Assembly (NCBI GenBank): GCA_001557505.1 | Contig: LSAX01000004.1 | Location: 1,612,001 to 1,676,000 of the forward strand | Source: Reticulascus tulasneorum | Taxonomy: Eukaryota > Ascomycota > Sordariomycetes > Glomerellales > Reticulascaceae | DNA: 64,000 nucleotides | Direction: 5' to 3' | Part shown: positions 22,959-35,333 of the stretch, piece by piece | Layout: each line of letters starts with the position of its first letter | Numbering within the stretch: position 1 is the first letter of the stretch | Made by a program: the position numbers and the translations under genes | Notes under the pieces: model-generated | Database searches by the model: none | Seen by the model: the letters and a program-made list of their open reading frames with translations, nothing else | Told to the model about the DNA's origin: nothing

Positions 22959-24564
22959 ATGGCCGTGGTAGACTTGTCTGAGAACAATGGCGGTGCTCTC
23001 CTTGCCACCGCCATCACGTTCCTTGCCCTCAGCTGGGTGTCTGTTGCGCTCCGGGTCTATGTACGAGTCTTTTTGACCAAGGGTTTTCAAGCCGATGACT
23101 GGCTCATGCTTGTAGCTCAGGTATGTCTTTGCCGCTGATGTTTTGCAGCTCGGCCCCCAATGCTGACGAGCTGTTCGATAGGCAATATTCACTCTTTCTT
23201 GCTCGTTCATCATTGAGGGTGTTGGCGATGGAATGGGGAGTCACAATGCTGCTCTCCCGGACGACCGCGAGATTCCGGCCTTGATGGTACGTTGTATTGC
23301 GATTGATCTACAAACCCACTCTGACCGTCGATGCAGTGGCAAGCTCTCGCCACAGCAACCTACGTGATCAACATGATGTTCATCAAGCTGAGCATCGGCG
23401 TCTTCTTGCTTCGGATCTCCGTGCACAAGGTCTATACGTACATTCTGTACGTGAGCATGGGCATCATCTTCATATGGAGCATAGTCATCTTCTTCTGGGA
23501 CATTTTCCAGTGTTCTCCCGTACAAGCCCAGTGGGACTTCACCATTCCCAACAGCAAGTGTGTCACCGCAGACCAGGTGGTCTCGGCTGCCTACTCTATC
23601 AGCGTCATGACGATTCTGAGCGATTGGCTTTATGTAAGGGTCCCCCGAGCCATCTTTGGTATCCCTTCTAACCGTTCTAGGCTCTCCTGCCGATTCCAAT
23701 GATATGGCAGGTCAAGATGACAACCCAAGCGAAGGTTACTGTCATTGCGATTCTCTCGCTTGGTGTTTTGTAAGTCCAGGCAACTTTAGTGGTACTCGTA
23801 GAGAGATATTAGTGCTGACCACGCCGCCTCTTCAGCGCCAGCGTAGCGACACTGATCCGACTCAAGTTCCTCGCCGACTTAACCGACCTCGCAGACATTC
23901 TTTGTACGTTGATCCCCATGGCGTTCTTGCTACGAAGCTTTCCGCTCCGTGGCTTCCTGAATGGCGGACCCCGCTAGCATTCTTCTTTGTTGGCCAACGC
24001 TAATTCTCTACAGTTGTCGGAACGGACGCCATGATCTGGACCCTGGTAGAACCCGGTGTAGCCATTATCGCTGCGTCTCTCGTTACCATCCGCCCGCTAC
24101 TTCGAATAATGCGACTTAAAGGATTCTCATCCCACGATCAGACCCCTGGGCCAAGCGCAGCCCCGCGATCGGGAACCAACCGCTCGAAGCAGATGCCCGG
24201 CTACGGGCCAGACGATGTGACGCTCATCGATATGGAGTCCGGGGGGCATTCCAAGTACAACAACTTCTCGTTACCGTCCGAACCCGCAACAGCCGGCCCA
24301 GGGCATGAAACCCCATTCTCCCCGCCCTTCTCCAAGCAGCCCGGTGTGCACATTAGCCCTGGATTTAATGAACCGTCGACGAATCTGCGGCGCAATGGTA
24401 CTGTCAGGAGCGAGATGTACGTCATCGAAGGCCGTGATGCAAGTGGTGATGTCTGGCGCGGCAATCAACTAGAGTCTCCTAGCATGTCATCCCTTGAGAT
24501 GGAGGGCCAAGACGCGCTGAGCCAGCATAGCGGCAGGGTTGGACTCGGTGGAAGACGGATATGA
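22959..24564 (+). CDS. PTH11-like / rhodopsin-like integral membrane protein
   Basis: Seven-helix membrane protein of the fungal rhodopsin-like (SAT4/PTH11-related) family, some members of which sense surfaces or host cues. Six exons: 22959-23120, 23182-23286, 23337-23633, 23681-23769, 23836-23903, 24014-24564; 423 residues; all junctions GT-AG and frame-keeping. Family marks are LRVYVRVFLTKGFQADDWLM after helix 1, INMMFIKLSIGVFLLRI, a QCSP motif with a later KCV Cys and SVMTILSDWLYALLPIPMIW across an intron. These are followed by VTVIAILSLGVFASVATLIR and TDAMIWTLVEPGVAIIAASL. A 150-residue hydrophilic, Ser/Pro-rich tail is cytosolic by the usual topology. No CFEM domain precedes helix 1. An in-frame ATG at 22863 would add 32 very hydrophobic residues, possibly a signal peptide. 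The gene is convergent with the FAD monooxygenase. Confidence 0.87.
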
Positions 24565-24904
24565 GCCGAAGAGAGACAGAAACGGTGCCATTATCGGCAT
24601 GAAATTTTCCACGTTGCTATAAGGGAACTTGGTATAGGGTCTGGGTTGGGTTTCTGCGTTTGAAAGAACACCGGGTTGGCGGACACATGACGACTAACGG
24701 TTAAAACGCCTCGGGGTATGGATACATTTGGCAAGAGAAGATTTGGGAAGAAAGATGGGCATCGCAAAAGACACAAGGGGGGGTGGGAGGGTTTTTGACA
24801 AGTAAGTGTATATATTATATTATATTGTAGGCTCCCGCGAACAAGGCCGATAGGGGCCTTGACCTGTATTCATAACTATGCATGCCGCATATCATTTATG
24901 GGGC
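24565..24904. other. Convergent 3' region
   Basis: 340 bases between two convergent genes. Short TATAT and TATTATATTATATT tracts near 24808-24830 may serve polyadenylation. No gene. Confidence 0.6.
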
Positions 24905-26257
24905 TCAAAACGGATGCTGGTTGTACATCTTCTCTGCCTCCGCGTATGCATCATACCCATACAAGAATGCTTGCGTTTCGGGACATGTCCAGCGAGAAGG
25001 GAATCCGGGCTTGGGATCATGACCGAGCATACTGAGCATCAGCTCGTCTCTCTTCCTCTGCTCCTCGCCGTCGGGCATGTGGAAATCATCTCTCTGCTTG
25101 AACGATTCCATCTGGATCCGCTTTCCCCTGTCCATCCTCAGGCGCTGGTACATCTCGGCGACCCTTGGCAACTGCTCCATCTTTGTTTCCCGCGCGACCT
25201 TCCCAATCAGAGATCCCAGCACGGCACCATCTTCCAGAGACGAGTTCGCTCCCTGGGCCAGGTATGGGAGCATGGGATGGCAGCAGTCGCCCGCCATGAA
25301 AAAGGTTCCTGTTTTATTTGCCCATTCATCGAGCGGCTCCAGCCAACAGAGCTTCCATTTCTGAACACTCTTCACTTGGTCGAGAAGATGGCACAGCAGT
25401 GGATCCCACCCGGCAAAGAGGTATCTCATTTCCTCCAAGTCACCCTGTACTTTAATCTCGCCTTCGGGCAGGTTGTCCGGTGATAGCAGTCCGAGATTTA
25501 TCATGTTTCCCTGCTTCATTGTATAAGATACGGCATGTGAGTTCGGACCGATCCAAAAATTGACAGTACAGCCCTTCACGAAGTTGACTAGCTCTTCGCG
25601 ATGGGGCCCTCCCAGATTGTCCACGGGAATAGCGATCCGGAAAGCAAGATCACCTGTAAGGACGGCCGGGCTGGGCCTGCCCAGGAATTGCGGTCGGGTG
25701 GAACTCCACATACCGTCGGCACAGGTAATCACGTCGCCGTGAACGGCCGTTCCGTCCTCGAGTGTGACGACTGCTTGGTGAAAATCCACATCCGAGACTC
25801 TCGAATTCAACTGGACAGTTACCCCCAGCTCGTGGCAGCGATCGACCATGCCGCGTTGCAGTTCTACCCGGTGCAGATCCCAGAACGGATGGCCGTATCG
25901 TTCCTGGATCGTCTCCTGCAGTTTCGGCTCATGCGCGAGGGTCTTTGTCCCGTCGTATCGTCGTACTGTAAGTGAATTTGGCAAGGTCGCGAGGGGAGCC
26001 AGCCTATCGTATATGCCCCATGCTTTCAGCAATCTCGTGGAATTTGGCGTGATTTGAAGGCCCGCCTGCATAAATGGTTAGGTGTTTGGCAAGCAAAAAG
26101 AGAAGCCGAGGTGGCTGCATACGCCGACTTCTTGAAGTTCCTTTACTGCCTCCAATATTGTCACCTTGTGCGCCGGGTTCGCTATCTTGGTGGCTATGCC
26201 AGCAGCAAGGCCAGCAAGTCCTGCCCCTATTACCACAAGATGTAAGGCATCTGCCAT
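24905..26257 (-). CDS. FAD-dependent monooxygenase, salicylate-hydroxylase-like
   Basis: Class A flavoprotein monooxygenase that uses NAD(P)H and O2 to hydroxylate an aromatic or similar substrate. Exons 26257-26123 and 26065-24905, intron 57 nt (GTATGC...ATGCAG), 431 residues. The Rossmann motif GAGLAGLAAG lies at residues 11-20, with the acidic end of strand 2 at ILEA. The splice restores QEVGAGLQITPNSTRLL, the expected block after strand 2. DGMWSSTRP is the DG-type motif, and the second FAD motif reads MAGDCCHPMLPYLAQGANSS. Close relatives are salicylate hydroxylase and many secondary-metabolite hydroxylases, so the substrate is unresolved. No polyketide or peptide synthase is near. An upstream in-frame non-ATG extension was ignored. 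Confidence 0.9.
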
Positions 26258-26997
26258 TTTAGTCAATGGACAACAGCCCTCTGGTCCTTTTGAGGACGGG
26301 CTGATTTCAACCTTGTCGTAACTTCGGTTGGTTGTCACTGTGCTCTTCTAAACCAACTTAGGAATCTAGATCGATGAGTTGATACCCCGTCGGATACTTG
26401 GTATCGAGACGCCACGATAGGTTACGGTCAGAATATCTTGTTGCTATGCAAGTTAGTCCAATCTACACACAACGTAACGAATTCGGTGACATGACAGAGA
26501 AGTAGACCTCCAGGCTCCCTCTTAAGCAGCCGCTGAATCCTAAAGTGCCTTCGAGGTTGGAGGTTGGAGGTAATACACCTGTTCAGGAAGTGGGGAACCC
26601 CGACGGCAGATCTGTCGGTGTCTGTGTCTACTACGCGGGACAAGCAGGAGATACTGCACTATGACATATCTTGCATTCTGCAGTCTTTCCTCTCTTTTTT
26701 TCTGTTTGGAGAATGTCTGCGCAATATCCAAAGATGCACTTGTAAACGCTCAAACACTGTTCTTGGAGATGATTCGGTTATTTATGATCTATTTTCGTTG
26801 TCTTTTTATTTGACGACTGTGCCGAGGCTACATAGTCAGAAGCCCCTGCCGCTTCTTACGGGGTATCTTTTGATGAGCACGACGCCGGTAGACCAGAGCC
26901 CTTCTCCGCTGCGTGGAATGCACATATATACAGTTTCCGAACCTAGTCGCCGGGAACAAGTCGTAGAGCAGGAACGCCGTCTTTCGGCCACTTGCTT
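26258..26997. other. Intergenic
   Basis: 740 bases holding the promoter of the FAD monooxygenase on the left and the 3' UTR of RPC4 on the right. A long plus-strand frame at 26564-27463 is the shadow of the RPC4 gene with a non-coding extension. Confidence 0.6.
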
Positions 26998-28783
26998 TCA
27001 AGGGTTCAAGTCTGCGGGATCAACTTCCCAATCATCCTCGTCTCCCCAGACTGGGGCTAGGACGTATCTGCCCATGATCTTGCCCATTCCAATACTCTCG
27101 CCACTGACCACGCCGGGTTTGGGCTTTTCATCTGTTTCCTCCACAATCACTGCCGTCGTCAGAAAATTCATGCCAACCGCAGGACTCATATCCAGGATCT
27201 TTCCTCCCCAGTCCAATTCGACCCTTCCAGACTTGCGGACGTTGAGCTTGCCAACAAGCCCTCCTTGCGACAAAAGTTGTGTTGCCATATGTGCAGGGTC
27301 CATGTCCTCTGCTTCTTCTGCATTGACATCGTTATTCGCCTCTGTACTTGTGAGATCCACTGTGCCACTAGCTGGTCGGTTCAGCATCACAGTATCGTTT
27401 GGTTCCTCCTTAACTTTTGCTATGAAGACAGGACGTAATGGGGGAAGAAGAGGCGGAAATTGAAAGAGATGTAGATGCCCAGTCTTATCGACCGCCCGCG
27501 TGATTTCGGAGGCATTCGACCCTTCCACAGGGGCAATGGTGCCCAAGTCAGTCAACATGTGTAGGAGATCCGACGTAATCATATCCACTTCGGGATCAGC
27601 ACCTCGCCTCTTACTCTTCGTATCAACCGACCGTGCCGGGGCCTTCTCATCGGGAATGCCTTCTGGAGGGGGCTTCGTACCGGGCTCAAAGTCAACTGGC
27701 TCCATGTCCATCGTGCCAGGCTCAGACTTGACTTGGATTGCAACGGCACCTTTCGGAGCAGCATGCCAGACCTTATTGTCTTCGGCTACTTGCATAGGTC
27801 GACTCCATGCTTCTCCATCCACCCACATGTTTTCATCACCAGCCGTATGTTCCTCAGCCTCCAACTCTGCGGTCGATGCGACCACTAGCCCTTGATCCTT
27901 GTGAACTTTTCGCGAGATACCCATTGGGTAAAGCCCATTCGGTTTCGCATTGATAATGGCCCGGGTGGTCTCGTCATCCGAGTCGAGTTCACGGTCCAGA
28001 GGAAACTGGACGAATCTATCTGCGTTGAGTCTTGGTTCACGATCGCCATACTCTTCAGTTTCGTCAAAGTCTCCGGAAGATTTGGACTTGAAACGGCTGG
28101 ACTCGGTTTTTGTCCCTGCTGTTCTGCTTCCCGAAGAAGGAAAGCCCGAGCCTAAACCCGAACCTGAACCTGCTAATCGACGAGACGACCTCCCATCTTT
28201 GCGAGTCAGTCCCTGCATGGAACTGCCAGTGCGTTGGAAACATACCAGGAATGTGTATTTGTGAAAACGGTCCACTTGCGACGGCACTTCGGACCAAGCC
28301 TCCTCCAAAAGCCCCCTCACCACGAACCCTCCGACCGCGGCCACGCGACCGAGATCGTAGACGAGCTTCCTCTGCTGCCCTGGCGCTTTGGAGCTTCTGC
28401 AGTTCTTGGCGAGCAAGTATATCCCTGGCAGCCTCATCTCTTCGAATATTCTTTGGGCGAAACCTGCCAGCTGGTGGTCCTCTGGTAGGCTTATTTAAAG
28501 ACTCTCCTATTGCTTGGGGATCATCTCGGGCGCTAGTCTGGGAGGGCGCCGACGCTGTGATAGAGCTTGAGGACTCGCCAGGTTGGAAGCCGTCCAGTGC
28601 CTCGTCCGGCTGAGAAATTCGGGGGACTGCTTGAGTCAAGTCGGATTCGCCATCCAGATTGGAGCTTTCCGTTTCTGTTCGCGAAGTTCCTCGGACAGAC
28701 GGCCGACCACGACCTCGTGCAACACCTCTTCGTCCCCTACTCGCTCGGCCGCCCCTACCACGCCCACCACTAGGCGCATCCAT
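26998..28783 (-). CDS. RPC53: DNA-directed RNA polymerase III subunit RPC4
   Basis: Subunit of RNA polymerase III (yeast Rpc53), which with Rpc37 acts in termination and reinitiation on tRNA and 5S genes. Exons 28783-28246 and 28169-26998, intron 76 nt, 569 residues. The obvious acceptor (ATGCAG) would break the frame; the acceptor TTAGCAG further down restores it and leaves a CTGAC branch-point word inside the intron. The N-terminus is Gly/Arg-rich, with RFRPKNIRRDEAARD, the family's K/R-rich block, near residue 105. The C-terminal half ends in the RPC4 core: GKLNVRKSGRVELDWGGKIL, the Met-Ser-Pro turn and the terminal WGDEDDWEVDPADLNP. The length is usual for filamentous fungi. UreD lies upstream on the same strand, without functional link. 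Confidence 0.92.
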
Positions 28784-29580
28784 CTCCCTTGCGATTGTAC
28801 GCAGCTCAGCGATTAGGAAACGTTTCGGAGCGTAGTGTGCATTTCCTATCTGCCATTCGAAGAGGTTACAATTGACGTGATGTGAGCAGAAGGTTTTGAA
28901 GATTAAAAATTTAGCTTGATTTCAGTCACATTATTTGAATGAATGAACGACCTCACAGGAGGCCTAAATGGTGGGTGGGGTACGAGAAAAATAATCGTGG
29001 TGGGGTATTCTGCAAAGTAGTAACTAAGTGTGCCCCTGCACCTACCTTCCTACCCACCCGCCTCCCCACTACCTACCCAACGTTCCATGTAGCCAGCGAA
29101 GACTTGAGCTGTCGCACTGCAAGCAAACAGTATCCCCTGGCACAGGATTCCAAGATCAACAAACGCTCAAATTGTGTGATATGACAAATCAATAATAGTA
29201 GCAGTATGTATGAAAGAATAGCTTCAACATACCTCTCTCCCTGCCTAGAGGCACTGGATAAGAAGTAGTGCAGTGAGAGCACGATGAGTGAGGCAACCAT
29301 GGTACCATATGCAGTGTATATCAAAGTAATACTAGCAGCTCTCTAAGGATCTCTCATGCGGGCCAAATAGTCGGTAGATACTCTGTACTGCATGCAGTAA
29401 TATATTCCGGAATACTGAATCGAAACTCGCAGCTTCTCTCCTTACAGAGTCTCTTCAATGAGGTAAGGTAGCTAGGCGAAAGCCTCTCATAGGGATGCTC
29501 TCAGATTTCCTTGCGACTCGAAGCTGACGTACGGTTATCGACTCCAATCAACCGAGTGTATGGGACGCCGGTGATGTTAA
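28784..29580. other. Intergenic; RPC4 promoter and UreD 3' side
   Basis: About 800 bases, no supported gene. Includes a pyrimidine-rich block with CTACC words at about 29038-29078. Confidence 0.6.
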
Positions 29581-30576
29581 CTATCGAACACACATCATAG
29601 CTTGGTCCCCAAACAGTTCGGAGATGCTGCCCTGCTTGAGCAGCATGGATCCAATCCAGACCCTTCCAGCTTCAACCGTCGGCGCCCCAAACTTGACAAT
29701 TACACAACCTCGAACACTGGCTGCTGACCAGAGAATGTTTTCCTTCTTTTCCGCCTCAAGTCGTTGAAGCCGCCAATGTTCTTCGGGCGATATGCTGTTG
29801 TCTTCTTGTTGCTGCGTCTCTCTTGATCTGAAGTCCCTTGCCCCAAGACGAGGCAACACTGCAAACTCGGCAAGGAAGAAATCGCCAAGAGACTTCATGA
29901 GCCTGCCGCGGAGAATTAGGGTTCCAATTAACCCAAGTCCGTGCATAGAGTCTCGGAGCGATTTGCCTGTGAGATCATGGCTCTTCTCATCGAGGATTAC
30001 CGTATCTCTCACCAGGAGACGCCCTTTGTCCAGCGGCGACTCCCCTGATGCGGATAACCATATTTCATTCCGCCCTGTCCACTTGACAAAGCTCCAATCC
30101 TCTCCGCGCGCTGTTCGCCCTTGCGTCACCCAGTCCAGGAGGCATACTGAAGCGCTTGCCGTCGCTGTGAACACCTGGGCTTGCTCATAGACGCTCCCGT
30201 CGAATGGCTGAACTGGGTCGGGAAGAAGACATAATGCAGCATCGTCGCCAATCTGGACTTGAAGCGTCTGGCGGGTGATGATCTCCGGAGATACTGACTT
30301 GAATATCTTCGTATGACCCTGTGTGACAATGCTCAATCTCGCCCCGGGTAAGACTTTGATAGAGAGATTAATGCTATCACCACCGACCAGTCCACCACCG
30401 TAAGATAGTAGAAAGACGAGGAGACTCTTCTGATCCACAGACGGGGAAGGGGAGATGAGCTTCAGAGGATACTGATAAGTAATTGTTTCAAGCGCGGATA
30501 TATTGTTCGGAAGCAGCTTGGCAACAATGTGACCTGCTCCAGCTGTCGATGAAGACTTCGGGAACGGGGATTCCAT
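29581..30576 (-). CDS. ureD: Urease accessory protein UreD
   Basis: Scaffold of the urease maturation complex (with UreF and UreG) that delivers nickel to apo-urease in the cytosol. Single exon, 331 residues. Family signs in order: a start rich in Ser with GHIVAKLLP, LETITYQYPLKLISP, LLSYGGGLVGGDSINLSIKV (the most conserved block), VTQGHTKIFK, the DDAALCLLPDPVQPF segment and LLDWVTQGRTARGEDW. These are followed by RDTVILDE. The length fits fungal UreD. The urease structural gene is not in the window, as usual in fungi where these genes are dispersed. It is divergent from the cohesin gene across 551 bases. Confidence 0.95.
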   Translation of the reverse strand: MESPFPKSSSTAGAGHIVAKLLPNNISALETITYQYPLKLISPSPSVDQKSLLVFLLSYGGGLVGGDSINLSIKVLPGARLSIVTQGHTKIFKSVSPEIITRQTLQVQIGDDAALCLLPDPVQPFDGSVYEQAQVFTATASASVCLLDWVTQGRTARGEDWSFVKWTGRNEIWLSASGESPLDKGRLLVRDTVILDEKSHDLTGKSLRDSMHGLGLIGTLILRGRLMKSLGDFFLAEFAVLPRLGARDFRSRETQQQEDNSISPEEHWRLQRLEAEKKENILWSAASVRGCVIVKFGAPTVEAGRVWIGSMLLKQGSISELFGDQAMMCVR

Positions 30577-31127
30577 TGCGATGCACTTCCCAACACCCTG
30601 GTCAACTGGCCATCAGGCCATTGCTAAGACAGAGAGAGTAACGCGATTCGGGCAACTCATCTGTTGCGGCTGGGAGTGATCTGAAGGTTGAAGTCGCCTG
30701 TTCCGTATGCTCGACAGCAACCAAGTTTGGACGCTTATCTTAAAGACGCCTATTTAGGATCGGATTGGCTTGTATATGGATAAATAGGATGATTGAAGTA
30801 GGCTTCAAGATTGATACATGTCTTGGGATGTACTAGCCATGGATAGAGAGATTTACAGAGCCACAGTGCAAAATTCCGGAAAAACAACACTGTGCAGCAT
30901 TATTCTGCCGGAGTTTACCCTGAGTTGCCGCCCACCTACGAATGTGGGATGGCGCTTGCCAAATAGAACCACCTGCCCGTTTATTCGAGTAACTCGATGG
31001 AAGAATTCAGACGCGACATTACAAGTTTCTCGCCCATCTAAATTGTCTTCCGCCAGCATCAGTGAATTGCTCAAACATTCGCGACCGCAATTAGATGCCA
31101 CTGGCGCGACTCCCACTGAGGGAAAGT
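30577..31127. promoter_or_regulatory. Divergent promoter of UreD and SCC3
   Basis: 551 bases between two start codons pointing apart; both promoters must lie here. No regulatory motif could be assigned with confidence. Confidence 0.5.
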
Positions 31128-34100
31128 ATGGATAACAACGCGACAGCTTCACCGGATCCAGAGTCCTCGTCGCGTCGCCGATCTGGACGCGTCGTGCGAG
31201 CACCAGAGAAATTTAGCCCAGAGCCACAACCAGCAATCAAGCGCAAGAGAGGTGTCGATGTGGACGATGACGATGTGGAGAACGAAGAACCTGATTTAGA
31301 TGAGAACATGAGCGACGAAGATGATGCTGAAACCGCCGACGAAGATGCAGCTCCCAGCCGCTCAAGAACGAGGAAGCCATTGCAACCTGGCGGCGCAAGG
31401 AAGCCAGCGATCAAAAAGGTCAAAACAAATGGAATCGGCCTTGATGCTGGTGCCCATGCTGCCAGCTTGCCATCGAGACCAAAGAAATCTGTGAGGATCG
31501 AAGCTGCAGGGAGACACGGAGATGGACTGTTTGGTAAATCCCGTTAAACTCACTATTGAACAAATCGCGATCTAACAATTACAATAGCCGATGTATTTGG
31601 CTCTGGGTCCGATCCCGATGATATTGCCGAGCAATGGCATGTACGATACCAGGCGGATGAGGCACTCGCTGTCATGGACCTTGTCAACTTCATTCTGCAA
31701 TGCACTGGATGTGAGCACCAGATAACAGAGGATGATATCCGTGACCCGGACAACTGTCAAAACCGATTGATTGATCTTCAGAATTTATACCAAGAGGTAG
31801 CCAAACACCGTTCTTTGTTATGTCACCTCAGTGAACTGCGCAGCTGACCGTCGAAGGAACGAATTACCGAGTATCCGCTCATCTCTAAGGCGAAGAGCAA
31901 TAGATCTTTCCGCGACCTACTCACCGGATTTTTTAAGTCTCTCATTCATGTCATCCATGAAACTGATGTTTTGTACAAGGATGATTCGTTGATGGAGAAC
32001 CTCCATCGTTGGGTAGCTTCCATGTCAACATCCACGCTTCGCCCATTTCGGCACACCGCGACGACGGTTATATTGTCGCTGGTCACTGGCCTGGTTGGCG
32101 TTGCAAGGACACTGGACAACCGTATTACCAGCATTGAGCAACAAATTACAGCGGGCAAAAAAGGGAAGAACAAGGCGAAGGTGGCAGAAATGCAGCGCAG
32201 CTTGGATGAAGCGAACAGCAACCGAGCTCTTGTTGGCCACCATATCAAGGATTTCTTCGACACAACTTTCATTCACAGATACCGAGATATCGACTCGCGA
32301 ATCCGGACGGAATGCGTCGAAGCCCTAGGCACTTGGATCCTGCAGCTCCCCACGGTCTTCATGGAGCCAGAATACCTTCGATATCTGGGGTGGATGCTGT
32401 CGGATGTGGTTTACTCCACTCGCCAGGAGGTTCTGAAGCAGTTGGCGCGCATCTTCAAGCGTGATGTTCAGCAACTTGGTCACTTCATTGACAGATTTCG
32501 GCCCCGCTTGATTGAGATGGCCACAAAAGACTCGGAAGTGCCTGTGCGAGTCGCAGCTATATCAGTCATTGATACGTTGCGAGCAACGGGAATGCTCGAG
32601 CCCAACGAGATTGATGCTATTGGCCGATTGATTTTCGACAGCGATATCAGAATCAGGAAGGCAGTCGTCAACTTCTTTGTTGCGTGTGTTCAAGACTCCA
32701 TTGACAGCAAACTCGAAGGCCTAGGAGGCAGTGAGGCTTTGGAGGAAGTGTTCGGGGTCACTGAAGATGACGACTTTGATGCACCTCGCCCTGAGTGGAT
32801 CAACATCAAATGCCTCGCCGAGAATCTCGCAGCGTACGATGCGCAGGTTGAGGAAGAGCAACAGAACGACGTCCCCCACGGGCTCGACGTAGCCGCGGAT
32901 GTTTTGCAAGCAACTGTTCCTGACACTAGAATATCCCTGGCATCCCAGGTTCTTTTTGAAAAAGTGCCCGAAGTTAAGCGCTGGGAAATGCTAGCGGGCT
33001 ATCTATTGTTCGACCACACGACCAGCTCGAAATCCAAATCCAGGTCCAAGTCCAAAGCCAACACCGCGGAGGTGGCTGTTAAGAATGCTGTCGCGCCAGA
33101 TGGCTCGGAGGAGGCCATTCTGCTAGAGGTGTTGGCTTCTGCTGTTAAGATGACTCTTTTCCAACCTCATGACGCCGACAGGGGTAAAAGGAGGGGCGCT
33201 CGCTCGGAGGTTGCTGATGCGCAAGAAGAGACTGCCCTTGAGCTGGCCACAACAATACCGCGTCTCCTCAACAAGTTTGGAGCCGACCCTGCTACAGCCA
33301 CGGTTGTCTTGAGGATGGAGCATGCCCTGGATTTGGAAGTGTTTCAACAACTAAGACAAGACGCGTCAAACTATGAGCAGTTGTTGGAAGAAATCAGCAC
33401 CCAATTCAACAGGCACGACGACAAGAGAGTGCTCGCTGAGGCGACCAATGCCTTGCTTCATGCTCGCCAGTATGAGGAGCTGCAAGAACTAGTTGATAGC
33501 AAGCTTTCGGTTCTGTGGGAGAACGTCATTAACTCGCTTCGTAACTTCGACAAGACATGCGAGCTTTCAGTTCGAGGAAATCTGGTTGAGGCTCACATTG
33601 CAGACCTCTCTACCGTTCTGATGAAGATAAGTAAACTCGCCAGCATTTCGGACTGTGTTGATATCTTGGAAGCCGAAGGACGGTCTGCCGACTCGACCTC
33701 TCCAGTCATTGAGATCCTTGCCAATATTGTCCACCGTGGGACATTTGACCAACCAGACGAGGATATGGATGACTTGGAAGATGAGGTCACGTCTTTCGCA
33801 ATCAAATGCTGCCAGTTCTATTTCATGTGGAAAATTCGCAGTCTGTCAAGCTTGATTGAAATTGGGGCGGACATTGCCGATGCGGAAGCCAATACATTGT
33901 CCGCGTTGCGAAGGACGTATCAGAACAACTTGATCAGGACGCTTTCTTCCCGAGCGGTCATCGATGAGATTCGCCTCTTCGCGACCGGCAGCCTTTGCGA
34001 TCTTCACACACTCTTTGCGTCACTCCGTGTCTCGATAGAACAGTCTGGTGCTGCCGTATCTGGTCCTTCTCGTTCAGGCGCCAAGTACAAACGTCTGTCT

Positions 34101-34745
34101 ACCTTGGTTCATGAAATTGAACCTCAGTTAGTGCCAGAACTGGTCTCAATCTTTGATGGAACAGAACGAAATTACGCCAAGCGAACCAAAAAGACCTTGA
34201 ATGAGCCTGCAGAGGACGAAGATCCGATTGACGATGAGCTCCTTGAAGATGACGACGAGGATGAAGAGCTCACGAAGGAGGAACGCTATGCTCTCGAGCT
34301 CAAGTCTGAAAAAGCACTATGCGAACTTACGGGCAAGCTTGTTCTTGCCATTCATGCGAAGGTATTAGACCAAACTGGGCCCCACGCTGGGAAACTTCGC
34401 AGGAGACTGCTTCGCAATGAGCTAAAACTTGGAGCCAGCTTCAAAGAGGTGGTTGGGTTCTTGGACGAGGAGAAGGTGATGACATTGTTGCACGGCAGGA
34501 AGAAGGGTGTACGGGCTAAGACTCCATCGGAGAAACCTGCCGCTAAAAAGCCTGCCCGAAGCGAGGAGATGGTTCCCGCAGATGAGGACGAAGAAGAGAA
34601 TCCATTCGAGGAGGTTGAGCCGGAAGAAGGCTCCCGAGAAGACCTGCGGCGGCGAGAATTGCTCGGGGAGGAGGAAGAGGAAGAAGACGTGGAAGAAGAG
34701 CAACCACAGCATGATGCGGACGAGGACGATGTTTTGGGTGATTAA
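31128..34745 (+). CDS. SCC3: Cohesin subunit SCC3/STAG (Psc3)
   Basis: HEAT-repeat subunit of cohesin that binds Scc1/Rad21 and DNA to hold sister chromatids together. Exons 31128-31533, 31588-31796, 31857-34745; introns 54 and 60 nt; 1167 residues. The N-terminal 135 residues are charged, with RRRSGRVVRAPEKF and acidic runs. The STAG domain follows across the introns (ALAVMDLVNFILQCTGCEHQ, then RITEYPLISKAKSN and FRDLLTGFFKSLIHV). The stromalin conservative domain (about 290-380) includes DFFDTTFIHRYRDIDSRIR and GWMLSDVVYSTRQEVLKQL. The rest is helical repeat ending in a strongly acidic tail. The second donor, GTAGCC, is unusual but frame and family sequence support it. An in-frame ATG at 31095 would add 11 residues. 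Confidence 0.95.
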
Positions 34746-35333
34746 TGAATCTCGGAAATGACAGAGGTGGCACGTATCTTTCTCTGGCGCAGCGCTTGCC
34801 GGCAGACGACTACTTTTGCCATATCCATGCTTATGGAAGGCTTTCGTTGGCAAGAGGCTCATTCATATAATGGACCAGCCATCGGCGTTCTGGGTAGGAA
34901 TTTCAGTGTACATTAGCTGAAGAATGATGGCTAGTGGGCCCTCAGTGGTAATCGATCTACGTGGTCTTTATTGCGTCCTAATTGACGACTTTGTCACACT
35001 GTTGCTTTCCACTCTGGGGACTTTATTGTATTTGTACGTAGAGTAGCTCGTCCCGCTGCAGAATGCAATCTGACGCTTCGCACAGGAAATAGAGGCATTC
35101 GTACCCCCGCGATATGTGTTCAGGCATACACTTCATACACTTCATACACTTCATACACTTCACAATTTATGATCCGGTCAGGAACGAAACTCCAGTTAGA
35201 AAGATCAATACACACGCCCAAACACGTGGAAGAATGATCAAAATAAGCCAGGGATATCATATTGGTTTTACGCCTTTGGACATTATTCTACCACCCTCCA
35301 GATATGTCTTGTATCCTTTTGGGAAGAAAAGTT
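34746..35333. other. Convergent 3' region with a 9-mer repeat
   Basis: 588 bases between the convergent SCC3 and POT1 genes. A tandem 9-mer lies at 35125-35160. No gene. Confidence 0.6.
35125..35160. repeat. Four tandem copies of CATACACTT
   Basis: The 9-base unit is repeated four times without mismatch, followed by a partial copy. It sits in the 3' intergenic region beyond the POT1 stop. Confidence 0.92.

Noticed and set aside
26564..27463. 299-codon plus frame
   Set aside because: Antisense shadow of RPC4 joined to intergenic DNA; RPC4 on the other strand is well supported.
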